DNA from: Pacificispira spongiicola
GTDB taxonomy: Bacteria > Pseudomonadota > Alphaproteobacteria > UBA8366 > Aestuariispiraceae
NCBI RefSeq assembly: GCF_012926505.1
Contig: NZ_JABBNT010000003.1
Coordinates: forward strand, 496,001-560,000
Length of the DNA stretch: 64,000 bases
Reading direction: 5' to 3'
In this document: positions 45,542 to 54,501 of the stretch, one piece after another
How positions within the stretch are numbered: the first letter of the stretch is position 1
Layout of the letters: every line of letters starts with the position of its first letter
Position numbers and translations under genes: made by a program
The notes under the pieces: model-generated
What the model was told of the DNA's origin: nothing
The model's input: only the letters and a program-made list of their open reading frames with translations
Databases searched by the model: none

Positions 45542-46111
45542 ATGGCACTGAACAGTATCCAATTGGCCAGCCGCGCCTTGATCAAGATCGGCGCGACGCC
45601 GATCGCCGGTTTCGATGAAGGAACGGCGGAAAGCCTGGTCGCGGCGACGCTGTATCCGTCAATCCGCGACGCGCTGATTTCGGCGTATCCGTGGAGCTTT
45701 GCGACCGCGCAACGTGCCCTGTCGCGCCTTGTCGGCAATCCGGCGGCGGATTTCGATTATGCCTATCAACTGCCGTCGGATTTCCTGCGCGCGCTGTCCG
45801 CCGGGCAGTCGGGATATGGGCGCGGTCTTGATTATCGCATCGTCGAACGGCGAGTGCATACGAACGCCGTGTCGGTGACGCTGACCTATATCTTCCGGCC
45901 GAATGAATCAGCCTTCCCGCCATTCTTCGACCAGGCACTGATCGCCAAACTGGCGGCGGAATTCTGCTTGCCGATCACGGAAAGCACCAGCCGGGCGGAA
46001 GCCCTGCACAAACTGGCCGACGATGCGTTCCGGCAGGCGCGTCTGATCGATGCACAGCAGGACGTTCCGTCCCGGTTCGAAGACTATACCTTGGTGGGAG
46101 TGCGCGGCTGA
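45542..46111 (+). CDS. Tail tubular protein A-like adaptor (T7 gp11-like)
   Basis: A 189-residue protein with the pattern of podoviral head-to-tail adaptors: IQLASRALIKIGATPIAGFD, then YPSIRDALISAYPWSFATAQ, then FDYAYQLPSDFLRAL. In T7 gp11 forms a 12-mer ring under the portal. The ATG at 45542 is chosen because GGGAG lies 9 nt upstream. An ATG two codons earlier is too close to that site. Its stop overlaps the nozzle start as TGATG. Confidence 0.75.
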   Translation: MALNSIQLASRALIKIGATPIAGFDEGTAESLVAATLYPSIRDALISAYPWSFATAQRALSRLVGNPAADFDYAYQLPSDFLRALSAGQSGYGRGLDYRIVERRVHTNAVSVTLTYIFRPNESAFPPFFDQALIAKLAAEFCLPITESTSRAEALHKLADDAFRQARLIDAQQDVPSRFEDYTLVGVRG

Positions 46112-48012
46112 TGGCACGGATCAAGACGATCAAGACCAACTTCACCGCGGGCGAAATATCAACGGAACTGATCGGCCGGGGCGATCTGTCGGCCTATGAC
46201 AATGGGGCGGCGAAGCTACGCAATGTACGCGTCATCCCGACTGGTGGCGTCACGCGCCGCGCAGGGTTGCGTCATGTCGCCGAGTTGCCGGGTGGCGGAC
46301 GCCTCGTCGCCTTCGAATTCAATACCGAACAGGTCTATCTGCTGGCCTTCACGGACGCGCGGATCGCGGTCTATGCCGACGAAACGCTGGTGGCGTCGCT
46401 GGAAGCGCCCTGGACCGGTGCGCAACTGGCCCAGCTCGCCTGGACGCAAAGCGCCGACACGTTGCTGCTGGTGCACCCCGATGTCGCACCGAAGAAGCTG
46501 ACGCGGAAAGGGCCGGGTGATTGGGTGCTGACCGACTGGAAGTTCTATGAAAAGGACGGTCGCGTCTTCCAGCCCTTTTTCAAATTCGTCGATGATGAGG
46601 TGACCCTGACGCCCAGCGGGACGAGCGGAACCGTAACGCTGACCGCGTCCGCCGACGTGTTCGATGCCGCCCATGTCGGCACGCGGTTCCGGCTGGCCGA
46701 TAAGGAAGTCGAAATCACGGGGGTTTCGTCAGCATTGGTGGCGAGCGCAACGGTGACGGAAACCTTGGCCGGTACCGGTGCGACAAAGGATTGGGAGGAA
46801 CAGAGTTTTTCACCCGTGCGCGGGTATCCCGTATCCGTCTGCTTTCACCAAGACCGACTGGTGATCGGTGGCAGCCGCGACCTGACGAACCGGCTCTGGC
46901 TATCGAAATCGGCGGATCTGTTCAATTTCGATCTGGGTGATGCGGAAGACGATGAAGCGATCGAATTCGCCATCCTGTCGGATCAGGTGAACGCCATCCG
47001 GGCGGTATTCTCCGGGCGGCATCTGCAAATTTTCACGTCCGGCGCGGAATGGATGGTAACCGGCGATCCGCTGACGCCGTCCGCGATTCAGTTGAAACGG
47101 CAGACGCGGATCGGGTCCCCCGTCGATCGATCCATTCTGCCCCGGGATGTGGATGGTGCGACCCTGTTTGTGTCGCGCAGCGGCTATGAACTGCGTGAAT
47201 TCCTGTTCGCGGATGTGGAACAGGCGTACCAGTCCAATGATCTGGCTGTGCTGTCCAATCGGATGATGCGTCAACCGGTCGACCAGGATTTCAACAAGTC
47301 GGAACGTATCCTCTACATCGTGAACGGTGATGGAACGCTGGCCTGCGTCACGGTGTTTCGAATGGAAAAGGTGACGGCCTGGTCCTTGATGGAAACCCAG
47401 GGCGCGTTTCAGTCCGTCGCCGTGGTCGGGGAACGCGTCTATGTCCTGACCCTCCGTGAGGGTACCCACCGTCTGGAACGGTTCGATACGGCGGTTTTGA
47501 CGGATGCCGCCGTGACGGCTGCGGCGGAAGATGACCGCACCCTTTGGGACGGTTTCGGCCATTTGGAAGGCCGCCTTGTCGATGTCGTGGCCGACGGTGT
47601 TCTGCGCGATCCGGTCGAGGTCGTTGACGGGGCCATCACGCTGGAACAGCCGGCTCGATCCATTCAGGCCGGGCTTGCCTACACCCATGTCGTGGAACCG
47701 TTGCCGGTCTTTCAAACCGGGGCGGGCGGGCTGACCCAGGGCAGCGCGGTGCGGCTGGTGCGGGCGACGTTTCGGCTGTTCGAAACGGCGGCTTTGGTCG
47801 TGGATACCGGGCAGGGCTTACGTCCCTTGCCGTTTAAGAGTTTCGGTCCGGCAGCCCTCGATTCCCCGATCCAGCCGGTGACGGCGGATAAAAGCGTCCG
47901 GGCCCTGGGCTGGACGCGCGGCGAACCGGTGCCCCTGTGGCGGATCCAGCAGACGGATCCGCTGCCCTCTACCGTGTTGTCGGTGCTAACGGAAATTTCA
48001 ACCAACGGATAG
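46111..48012 (+). CDS. Tail nozzle protein (T7 gp12 / tail tubular protein B-like)
   Basis: A 633-residue protein with the start typical of nozzle proteins (KTNFTAGEISTELIGRGDLS, then GAAKLRNVRVIPTGGVTRRA). The middle has QDRLVIGGSRDLTNRLWLSK and GRHLQIFTSGAEWMVTGDPL, and RVYVLTLREGTHRLERFD lies near residue 450, all recalling beta-propeller nozzle proteins such as T7 gp12. It would form the tail tip. Translationally coupled to the adaptor. Confidence 0.8.
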   Translation: MARIKTIKTNFTAGEISTELIGRGDLSAYDNGAAKLRNVRVIPTGGVTRRAGLRHVAELPGGGRLVAFEFNTEQVYLLAFTDARIAVYADETLVASLEAPWTGAQLAQLAWTQSADTLLLVHPDVAPKKLTRKGPGDWVLTDWKFYEKDGRVFQPFFKFVDDEVTLTPSGTSGTVTLTASADVFDAAHVGTRFRLADKEVEITGVSSALVASATVTETLAGTGATKDWEEQSFSPVRGYPVSVCFHQDRLVIGGSRDLTNRLWLSKSADLFNFDLGDAEDDEAIEFAILSDQVNAIRAVFSGRHLQIFTSGAEWMVTGDPLTPSAIQLKRQTRIGSPVDRSILPRDVDGATLFVSRSGYELREFLFADVEQAYQSNDLAVLSNRMMRQPVDQDFNKSERILYIVNGDGTLACVTVFRMEKVTAWSLMETQGAFQSVAVVGERVYVLTLREGTHRLERFDTAVLTDAAVTAAAEDDRTLWDGFGHLEGRLVDVVADGVLRDPVEVVDGAITLEQPARSIQAGLAYTHVVEPLPVFQTGAGGLTQGSAVRLVRATFRLFETAALVVDTGQGLRPLPFKSFGPAALDSPIQPVTADKSVRALGWTRGEPVPLWRIQQTDPLPSTVLSVLTEISTNG

Positions 48013-48029
48013 GAAAGGACGATCGAGAT

Positions 48030-48497
48030 ATGGGAGAGGTATCAGCAGCCCTGGCGGTCGCGAATACCGTGCTGGGCATGCAACAGGCGTCGCAGCAGCG
48101 TAAGGCCCAGGCCGCACAAATCGCCCATCGGCAGCAACAAGCCGCGCTTCAGCAGCGGATCGAAGAACGCAAACTGGCCCGCGAACGGCGGCAGCAGGAA
48201 GCGACCGCACGGGCGCGATTTGGAGCGTCGGGCATCAGCGCGAACGGCGGGTCCGCCGCCGCCGTGCTGCGCGGTCTCAACAAGGACTATGACGACGCCT
48301 TGGCGGACAGCCGTGCGATTTATTCGAGTCGCATGGGCGTGCCCAATCTACTCGATGACGGTCCCGGATTGGGTCAGATCATCGGTTTGGGGCAAGACAT
48401 TATCGGCCTTGGGCAGACCTTGTCGGACTCGTTTTCCCAAAAGACGGGCGGTCAGGCGAGCAAGGTGGGCACCCCGATAAGTTACTCTCGAGGATAG
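48030..48497 (+). CDS. Internal-virion-like protein (position of T7 gp14)
   Basis: A 155-residue protein. It has a short hydrophobic N-terminus (ALAVANTVLGM), a long Gln/Arg/Ala coiled-coil (QQRKAQAAQIAHRQQQAALQ), a Gly-rich SGISANGGSAAAVL patch and an amphipathic C-terminus. T7-like phages carry a similar Gln-rich gp14 core protein, with a GASGV.. patch, at this place. AGGAAAGG precedes the ATG at 48030. Assignment rests on composition and order; no gp15 or gp16 counterpart is present. Confidence 0.65.
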   Translation: MGEVSAALAVANTVLGMQQASQQRKAQAAQIAHRQQQAALQQRIEERKLARERRQQEATARARFGASGISANGGSAAAVLRGLNKDYDDALADSRAIYSSRMGVPNLLDDGPGLGQIIGLGQDIIGLGQTLSDSFSQKTGGQASKVGTPISYSRG

Positions 48498-48507
48498 GAG
48501 AACGAAG

Positions 48508-50412
48508 ATGAGCGATATCAAGATCAATGACGTACGCCCGCGCGTACAGTATGTGCAGGGTGTCGGCGATGCGGCGGTCTCCGTATTCGATTTTCCCTTC
48601 CCGGTCCTGGATGCCGCCGATTTGCGGGTGGCCGTCGACACGACTGTGCTGGGGGCGGCGGATTTCTCCATATCCGGCATCGGTGCCGAGAACGGCGGTA
48701 GCGTTACTCTCGCACTCCAACCGGCGGGTGGGTCCCGGGTCACCTTGTGGCGGGATATGCCGTTCCAACGGACGACCGATTTTACGCCGGGCGCCGATCT
48801 GCGTGCCGCGGTCCTGAACGACGAATTGGACCGAACGGCTCTGCTTTTGCAGCAGGCGGAGGCGCTGGTCGGCGATTCCATACACCGCCGCCCCTATGAC
48901 GAAGACGTGGAACTGGTGTTGCCCAGTATCGAGGAGCGGGCCGGACGGCTTCTAAGCTTTGACTCCCAGGGGCGGCCCGAAGCCACGGTGGCCCGCATTA
49001 ACACGGATATTGCGAATTTTGCACTCATCTATCTGGGTGCTCGCAATACCGTGAACGAACCTGTGGTGCGCTTGGACGGATTGCCTCTCCAAGCTGGAGA
49101 TCTGTATTTCAATACGGACAGCCGGACGATGCGGGCATTTTCCGGCGATAGCTGGGTGGATGCCTATTTACCGGACACGGCTTATCTAAGGGCGGACGGT
49201 GATGTCAGCTTGACGGCGGATCTGGATTTCGGCGGCCACAATCTGGTGAATATCGGAACGGTCAACGGCCGCGATATGGACGGCGTTTTCACATTGTTGG
49301 ACACGCTGGTGGAAGGGCCGGAGGCTCCGGTAGACCAAGTCGCCCGCGACATGACCATTTTGAACGCCTTCGAGATCGCGCGTATGGACGGCCTGACCGC
49401 CCATGCGATGGCGAATACCTACCTGGATACTTTCGCGGACAATAGCGGGGTCGCCGATGGCGGTTTTTCGGCCAATGCAAATTACGATTCGGAGGAAGGT
49501 TTTTATTCCGGCGTCCAGTCGACCGTCGACAGATTTGGCGGAAGCTGGGTTCAGGATGGCAGTTATCCTGCTCTCTCCAGCATTTCGGCGGGGTTTATCG
49601 ACGGAAATGGCGGGAATGCCGCCTGCTATTACGCGAAAGCATTTTCCGGCGACTTCCGGATGTCCTTCACGATGGGCGGCAGTGGTACCGGAGGCTCGGA
49701 ACTGGCCCTAGTTCCTGTCGGTCAGGAAGCGAGTATGGCGACAATCATGGCCTACGGGTCCGGCGGGGTCCGGATCAATGGCTTGAGCTACTATTGGTCG
49801 ACATTCAACGTTTCGACCGTTGCGGTCGTTACCAATAACAGCGCGTGGGGTGGTTTCTGGTATAACGGGTCGAATATTTCACCCGTCCCCGCGGATTGGG
49901 GTGTCGGGACAGTGCTGACGTTCGAGCGGGTCGGGCCGCGGCTGAAAGTTTGGCGGGGCGGCATCGTGCATTTCGATCATCCGTCTTGGGGGGGGGAGGA
50001 TGTCTATTTGTGGTTCTCGCATGCCGACGGCCACAATCCGGACTGGACCGGCGCCTCTGCAACCGAATTCGGGTTGGATGCGATGACGGTAACGTCGGTA
50101 CCGATCGCGGCTGCCGCGGAACCGGGCACGGCACGCGTTATTTTGGCGGCGGAGGCAGTCGATTCGCCGTCCTTTACCCTTAATACGGATTTGATCGCGG
50201 AGGTCAGCCGGGACGATGGCTCGACCTGGGTTCAGGCGGTTCTGGATATCATCGCCGTGCCGTCCGGAACCGTCGGTGTTTATGCCGGAACGGCGGATCT
50301 TAACACCGCAGCATCCGGCAATACGTTGCGGCTTCGGGTGCGGGTACCATCGGCGATGAATATCCGAATTCACAAATGGGCGGTTCAAACCGATCAGCTG
50401 CTGACGGCGTAG
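48508..50412 (+). CDS. Tail fibre / receptor-binding protein
   Basis: A 634-residue protein with an N-terminal segment like the T7 gp17 attachment domain (VFDFPFPVLDAADLRVAVD, LWRDMPFQRTTDF, LNDELDRTALLLQQAE). A predicted helical stalk and a large beta-rich C-terminal region follow. A jelly-roll-like part near residues 310-530 contains FRMSFTMGGSGTGGSELALV and resembles lectin-type sugar-binding folds. It would bind the host surface. Base composition drops in the middle, as expected for exchangeable receptor-binding regions. Confidence 0.75.
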   Translation: MSDIKINDVRPRVQYVQGVGDAAVSVFDFPFPVLDAADLRVAVDTTVLGAADFSISGIGAENGGSVTLALQPAGGSRVTLWRDMPFQRTTDFTPGADLRAAVLNDELDRTALLLQQAEALVGDSIHRRPYDEDVELVLPSIEERAGRLLSFDSQGRPEATVARINTDIANFALIYLGARNTVNEPVVRLDGLPLQAGDLYFNTDSRTMRAFSGDSWVDAYLPDTAYLRADGDVSLTADLDFGGHNLVNIGTVNGRDMDGVFTLLDTLVEGPEAPVDQVARDMTILNAFEIARMDGLTAHAMANTYLDTFADNSGVADGGFSANANYDSEEGFYSGVQSTVDRFGGSWVQDGSYPALSSISAGFIDGNGGNAACYYAKAFSGDFRMSFTMGGSGTGGSELALVPVGQEASMATIMAYGSGGVRINGLSYYWSTFNVSTVAVVTNNSAWGGFWYNGSNISPVPADWGVGTVLTFERVGPRLKVWRGGIVHFDHPSWGGEDVYLWFSHADGHNPDWTGASATEFGLDAMTVTSVPIAAAAEPGTARVILAAEAVDSPSFTLNTDLIAEVSRDDGSTWVQAVLDIIAVPSGTVGVYAGTADLNTAASGNTLRLRVRVPSAMNIRIHKWAVQTDQLLTA

Positions 50413-50448
50413 TCGCGGCGCAAATGGGACCGGATTAGGAAGGAGAAC

Positions 50449-50826
50449 ATGATGAGAGGTATTGTCGAAATTGCCCGACCCGAAAGCCGTGCGACAGGTG
50501 TTAAAGCCGAAGCAGAACGCCGCATCGCAGCGGGGATCACGGTCAACGGAGATCACTTCCGTTGTGACGAAATGTCTGTTCAACGGTTGGGCGACATGGT
50601 GGAGGCCTTCGCGGATGGCGACGTTGCGCCTGACGGCATTCGGTTCCGAACGGCGGCGGGCCGAACCGTCGTGTTGTGCGACCGGGACGCGGCACGGACC
50701 TTGCGCGATGCGGTGCGGCGGTTCCGGCTGGCGTGCCTAGCCCATTCCGACACGCTTCAAGGCGATGTCGATGTGGATTTCAGACTGGATTCCAACTGGC
50801 CGTCTCCGCCGTCCATTTCGATCTAA
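50449..50826 (+). CDS. Small phage protein, DUF4376-like
   Basis: A 125-residue protein. Its segment KAEAERRIAAGITVNGDHFR followed by DEMSVQRLGDMVEAF recalls DUF4376, often found after phage tail-fibre genes and possibly involved in fibre assembly. AGGAGAA lies just upstream. No catalytic motif is visible. The assignment is weak. Confidence 0.6.
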   Translation: MMRGIVEIARPESRATGVKAEAERRIAAGITVNGDHFRCDEMSVQRLGDMVEAFADGDVAPDGIRFRTAAGRTVVLCDRDAARTLRDAVRRFRLACLAHSDTLQGDVDVDFRLDSNWPSPPSISI

Positions 50827-50902
50827 CCGCCGCGCTTTCGGGAGCATTGAGAGGCCCTTGCCGTGAGGTAAGGCTCTACAAAAAGAACAAAAGGAGTATT
50901 TA

Positions 50903-51232
50903 ATGGCTGAGAAACCCACGACGAGTTCCCGGAAACGCGCCGCCGACCGTCCGTTACGGGACAAGCTGGCCCGAAAGCTGCCGGCCATGTTGGACGCCGC
51001 GATCGCTGCCTATCAACAGATCGCGTCCAGCGCCGACGGCGCAGATCCCAAGACCTTCGCCGCCGCCCATACCGGGGCGAAGGCGGCGCTGGCCCATATC
51101 GAACAGATCATCAAACTGGCGGAAGCGGCGATTGAGCGGGAAGCCACATCGCCCGGCACCTTGCCGTCCCAGGATCGGATCGAGGCGCTGATCCGGACGG
51201 CACGTGGCGCCCTGTTGTCGGGCGAGGAGTAA
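50903..51232 (+). CDS. Possible small terminase subunit (by position)
   Basis: A 109-residue basic, helical protein (RDKLARKLPAMLDAAIAAYQ, AGAKAALAHIEQIIKLAE-like helix) ending 4 nt before the large terminase gene. In T7 the small terminase gp18 has this place before gp19. I recognise no helix-turn-helix motif, so the call is positional only. AGGAG with a 6-nt spacing precedes the ATG. Confidence 0.5.
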   Translation: MAEKPTTSSRKRAADRPLRDKLARKLPAMLDAAIAAYQQIASSADGADPKTFAAAHTGAKAALAHIEQIIKLAEAAIEREATSPGTLPSQDRIEALIRTARGALLSGEE

Positions 51233-51236
51233 GGCG

Positions 51237-52739
51237 ATGGGCACTGCCTGCACTTTCCCGGAATTCGTTTGGATCTGGACGCGGATGCAGGGCATGGATT
51301 TGCCGGACCTGCATCGTCAGATCGGGACATGGCTGGACATGCGGTGGCGGGCGGGGGACCGGAAGCTGGTCCTCCTTGCCTTCCGTGCGGCGGGCAAGTC
51401 GACCCTGGTCGGCCTGTTTTGCGCCTGGTTGCTGTATCGCGATCCCAGCTTACGCATCCTGGTCCTGGCGGCGGAACAGGATTTGGCGGCCCGCATGGTG
51501 CGGAACGTCAAACGCATCATTGAGCGGCACCCCCTGACGGAAGGGTTGAAGCCCGACCGCTTGGATCAGTGGGCGGCGGACCGATTCACCGTCAATCGAC
51601 CGGCGGAGTTGCGGGATCCGTCAATGCTGGCGCGCGGGATCGCCGCCAATGTGACCGGTAGCCGTGCCGACGTGATCGTCTGTGACGATGTGGAAGTCCC
51701 CAATACCTGCGACACCGCGCCGAAACGGGCGGATCTGCGCGCGCGCCTGGGGGAGGCGGATTACATCCTCGTGCCCGGCGGGATGCAGCTCTATGTCGGG
51801 ACGCCGCACAGCTACTATTCGATTTATGCCGATACGCCCCGGAAGGAGGTGGGGGAAGACCGCCCCTTCCTGGATGGGTTCAACCGCATGGAAGTGCCGA
51901 TCCTTACAGAGACGGGGAAATCCGCCTGGGAGGGACGTTACAGCTTGGAGGATATCGCCCAACTGCGCCGCCGCCATGGGGAGGCGAAGTTCCAAAGCCA
52001 GATGATGCTGAGGCCCGTCAATATCGCGGGCTGCCGCCTCGATCCCGACCGTATGAAACTCTATGACGCGCGGTTGGAATTGCAGGAACGCAATGGCGAG
52101 GCGGTGCTGCTGCTCGACGGGGTGCGGATGCTCTCCGCCTCTGCCTGGTGGGATCCGGCCTATGGTGCGGCATCGGGCGGCGGTACCACGGGGGGTGACG
52201 GGTCCGTCGTCGCCTGTGTCTTCACCGGCGAGGACGGTCTCTACCGCCTGCACCGGGTTCAATATCTGATCAGCGATCCGAATGGTGACGTGGACGAGGC
52301 ACGCCAGCAATGTCGCGCCGTCGCCCGTTTCGCGCGGCGGAATCTGCTGCCCAGCGTCACCGTGGAAACGAACGGGATCGGTAAGTTTCTGCCTAGCCTG
52401 TTGCGCCGGGAAATGGCGGCGATGAAGACGGGTTGTGCGGTGCAGGAACGGCATTCGTCGAAGCCGAAGGATATCCGCATTCTGGAAGCCTTCGACGCCG
52501 CGCTCGCCGCGGGGCAGATCGCCTGCCACCGCAGCGTCTGGGGCACGCCCTTTCCGATGGAGATGCGGGAATGGCGGCCGGGCGGCCTGTCCAAGGGGCA
52601 TGACGACGGGTTGGATGCGGTGGCCGGATGCCTGTCGATGGAACCGGTGCGACTACCCCGCATCACGGATCACTACAACCGGCAATCTTGGCACGGGGGC
52701 CGTACGCATACGGTTGCCGCGACGGATTTCGATGTTTGA
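51237..52739 (+). CDS. Phage terminase large subunit
   Basis: DNA-packaging motor of 500 residues with ATPase and nuclease halves. Walker A is FRAAGKSTL near residue 56, and Walker B is ADVIVCDDVEV near residue 145. The RNase-H-like nuclease has its acidic residues in WWDPAYG near 305, TVETNGIG near 380 and GHDDGLDAVAG near 455, so the active site looks complete. All known motifs being intact argues against long neutral decay. The ATG at 51237 has GAGGAG upstream. It needs a portal ring to work, and no portal gene is visible in the window. Confidence 0.9.
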   Translation: MGTACTFPEFVWIWTRMQGMDLPDLHRQIGTWLDMRWRAGDRKLVLLAFRAAGKSTLVGLFCAWLLYRDPSLRILVLAAEQDLAARMVRNVKRIIERHPLTEGLKPDRLDQWAADRFTVNRPAELRDPSMLARGIAANVTGSRADVIVCDDVEVPNTCDTAPKRADLRARLGEADYILVPGGMQLYVGTPHSYYSIYADTPRKEVGEDRPFLDGFNRMEVPILTETGKSAWEGRYSLEDIAQLRRRHGEAKFQSQMMLRPVNIAGCRLDPDRMKLYDARLELQERNGEAVLLLDGVRMLSASAWWDPAYGAASGGGTTGGDGSVVACVFTGEDGLYRLHRVQYLISDPNGDVDEARQQCRAVARFARRNLLPSVTVETNGIGKFLPSLLRREMAAMKTGCAVQERHSSKPKDIRILEAFDAALAAGQIACHRSVWGTPFPMEMREWRPGGLSKGHDDGLDAVAGCLSMEPVRLPRITDHYNRQSWHGGRTHTVAATDFDV

Positions 52740-52754
52740 GGAAGGAGGAAGAGG

Positions 52755-53066
52755 ATGACCGATCACCCCATCGATTTGATCTGGTGGATCACGGTTGTGG
52801 AAATACCGGCCCTGACCGGCCTGTGGTGGCTGGTTTGGCGGTCACGCCGCGACACGGACACCGCCCTGGACCGGCACCGGCAGCGTCTGGACACCGCCGT
52901 CGCCCAGGCACGAGAGGCGCTTGCCGCCTACAAGCTGGAGGTCGCGAAAAGCTATGCCTCCACCAGCCAATTGAAGGATTTGGAAGGCCGCCTGACGGGG
53001 CACCTTCTGCGTATCGAAGCGAAATTGGACAGTCCAAGTAGCCGACAGGAAAGGAGCCCGCGATGA
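52755..53066 (+). CDS. DUF2730 family small membrane protein
   Basis: A 103-residue protein with one N-terminal helix (LIWWITVVEIPALTGLWWLV) followed by a charged coiled-coil (RRDTDTALDRHRQRLDTAVA). This layout is typical of DUF2730 proteins that lie near lysis genes in phages of Gram-negative bacteria; a spanin-like or holin-accessory role is possible. GGAGGAAGAGG precedes the start. It overlaps the hydrolase start by 4 nt. Confidence 0.7.
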   Translation: MTDHPIDLIWWITVVEIPALTGLWWLVWRSRRDTDTALDRHRQRLDTAVAQAREALAAYKLEVAKSYASTSQLKDLEGRLTGHLLRIEAKLDSPSSRQERSPR

Positions 53067-53530
53067 CCCATATCGACCTGCCCATCCGTCCCTTCTTCCC
53101 GCGTATCGCGGATCAGGAAACATCCATCGACACACTGGCCCGCACCTTATGGGGGGAGGCCTATGGTGACAGCGTGCGTGGCAAGGAAGCCGTCGCTGCC
53201 GTCGTGATGAACCGGTTGCGTGCCGCGCAGGACCGCTTCGGCGGCGACTGGTGGGGCACGACGGTGGTGGAGGCCTGTCTGGCATCCGATCTGTTCGAAT
53301 GCTGGCGGCGATCGCCCCAGTCGCGGCGCGATCTGATGCTGATCCGGGAAACGGATCCGGTCTTCGCAACCTGCCGCCGGATCGCCGCCCGGGCCGTGCG
53401 CGGCGCCTTGGTCGATCCGACCTATGGTGCGACCTATTACCACCGGCTGGGGGACAGCCCGGTCTGGTCCCGCGACTTGACGCCCAGCGCCGTGATCGGC
53501 CGCCGCAAATTCTATCGCATCGCCCCCTGA
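53063..53530 (+). CDS. Cell wall hydrolase, SleB-like (Hydrolase_2), endolysin candidate
   Basis: A 155-residue peptidoglycan hydrolase. The catalytic Glu is in RTLWGEAYGDSVRGKEAVAA near residue 31, followed by VVMNRLRA and later GATYYHRL and a WSRDLTPSAVIGRRKFYR C-terminus, matching the SleB/CwlJ catalytic domain used as endolysin by many alphaproteobacterial prophages and gene transfer agents. There is no signal peptide, so release would need the holin encoded next. Confidence 0.88.
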   Translation: MTHIDLPIRPFFPRIADQETSIDTLARTLWGEAYGDSVRGKEAVAAVVMNRLRAAQDRFGGDWWGTTVVEACLASDLFECWRRSPQSRRDLMLIRETDPVFATCRRIAARAVRGALVDPTYGATYYHRLGDSPVWSRDLTPSAVIGRRKFYRIAP

Positions 53531-53553
53531 GAGGGTCGGAAAGGAGACACATC

Positions 53554-54096
53554 ATGTTGCCAGCCCTTTTGGCCCAGATCGGCCTGCCGCTTCTGGTGAA
53601 GGCCGTCGGCGGCGCCCTGTCCGGGTCTGACAACGCGGTGGCGAAGGCCGCGGGCTCCGCCCTGTCGAAGCTGGATGCCGAAATCGAAACCGGCCGCCTG
53701 ACCGGCACTGACCTCGCGGAGGCGAACCGCCACCTTGAAGCCATGGCCGCCCAGGCCGCCGAAACCGACCGAGCCTGGTTGGATCAAGTCAACCGGACCA
53801 TACGGGCGGAGGTCGCCAGCGACGACGCCTATGTCCGGCGTATGCGTCCGACCTTCGGCTATATCATGGCAATCACTTGGGCCGCCCAGATGGGGGCCGT
53901 CGCCTATATCGTCGCGGTCGAACCGGACAAGGCAGGCACGGTCCTGAACGGTCTGTCCGCCCTGGGCACGATCTGGACCGTCGGTCTGTCCGTCCTCGGC
54001 ATCTACGTCTATCGCCGCTCCAGCGAAAAGCAGGCGGCCCCAATTAATGGCCCCAACCCGCTATCGGCCCTTATCGACAAAATCACGAAGCGCTGA
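53554..54096 (+). CDS. Holin of the 3TM family
   Basis: A 180-residue protein with a hydrophobic N-terminus (LLAQIGLPLLVKAVGGALSG). A helical polar middle follows (EANRHLEAMAAQAAETDRAW and RTIRAEVASDDAYVRRMRP). Two C-terminal membrane helices lie near residues 108-130 and 135-160. This fits the Holin_3TMs family (PF11351) found in prophages and gene transfer agents. AAGGAG lies 6 nt before the ATG. It pairs with the SleB-like hydrolase as a lysis module. Confidence 0.85.
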   Translation: MLPALLAQIGLPLLVKAVGGALSGSDNAVAKAAGSALSKLDAEIETGRLTGTDLAEANRHLEAMAAQAAETDRAWLDQVNRTIRAEVASDDAYVRRMRPTFGYIMAITWAAQMGAVAYIVAVEPDKAGTVLNGLSALGTIWTVGLSVLGIYVYRRSSEKQAAPINGPNPLSALIDKITKR

Positions 54097-54113
54097 ATTG
54101 GTAGGAAACCTCT

Positions 54114-54464
54114 ATGGCTACCCCCTATAGGCTAAAGAAAGCGATTGGTAGTTCCTACGTCGTTGATCCCGACGATGTATGGTCATTGAAATCGAGGCTT
54201 AAAACATCTGGTCATTATGTAGTTCCTGGATACGGAATGACGCCGTATCCCGACAACGAACTGTTCCGTTCAATTGCCAATTTTCAGCGTCAAACCGGCC
54301 TTAAGGCCGACGGAGTGATTAAACCTGATGGCGAAACGGAGCGAGCTCTTTTAGCGCAAGACATATCGACGCCGACATTCTGGTGTAAAATATGTGGCGG
54401 CCCACACGCAGGAATCAACTCATTGGAAGTATGTCATTGGTGTTGGGAAAAGGGATATCGCTGA
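54114..54464 (+). CDS. Peptidoglycan-binding-like protein with C-terminal zinc ribbon
   Basis: A 116-residue protein. Residues 20-85 look like a PGBD-type fold (VWSLKSRLKTSGHYV, FRSIANFQRQTGLKADGVIK). The C-terminus has C-x2-C, 12 residues, then C-x2-C (WCKICGG, CHWCWEKG), a compact zinc ribbon. I know no protein with exactly this pairing. Codon use is much poorer in GC than the genes before it, which marks a transferred cargo gene. AGGAAACC precedes the start, 17 nt after the holin. Confidence 0.62.
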   Translation: MATPYRLKKAIGSSYVVDPDDVWSLKSRLKTSGHYVVPGYGMTPYPDNELFRSIANFQRQTGLKADGVIKPDGETERALLAQDISTPTFWCKICGGPHAGINSLEVCHWCWEKGYR

Positions 54465-54473
54465 GATTAGTCT

Positions 54474-54501
54474 GGAGCGATGAGGCGTATGTCATCGCTC
54501 C
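54474..54501. terminator. Perfect hairpin between convergent genes, possible bidirectional terminator
   Basis: GGAGCGATGA (54474-54483) and TCATCGCTCC (54492-54501) form a perfect 10-bp stem with an 8-nt loop, 9 nt after the zinc-ribbon gene stop and overlapping the stop of the minus-strand gene. The T content after it is weak, so termination is not certain. Confidence 0.55.
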
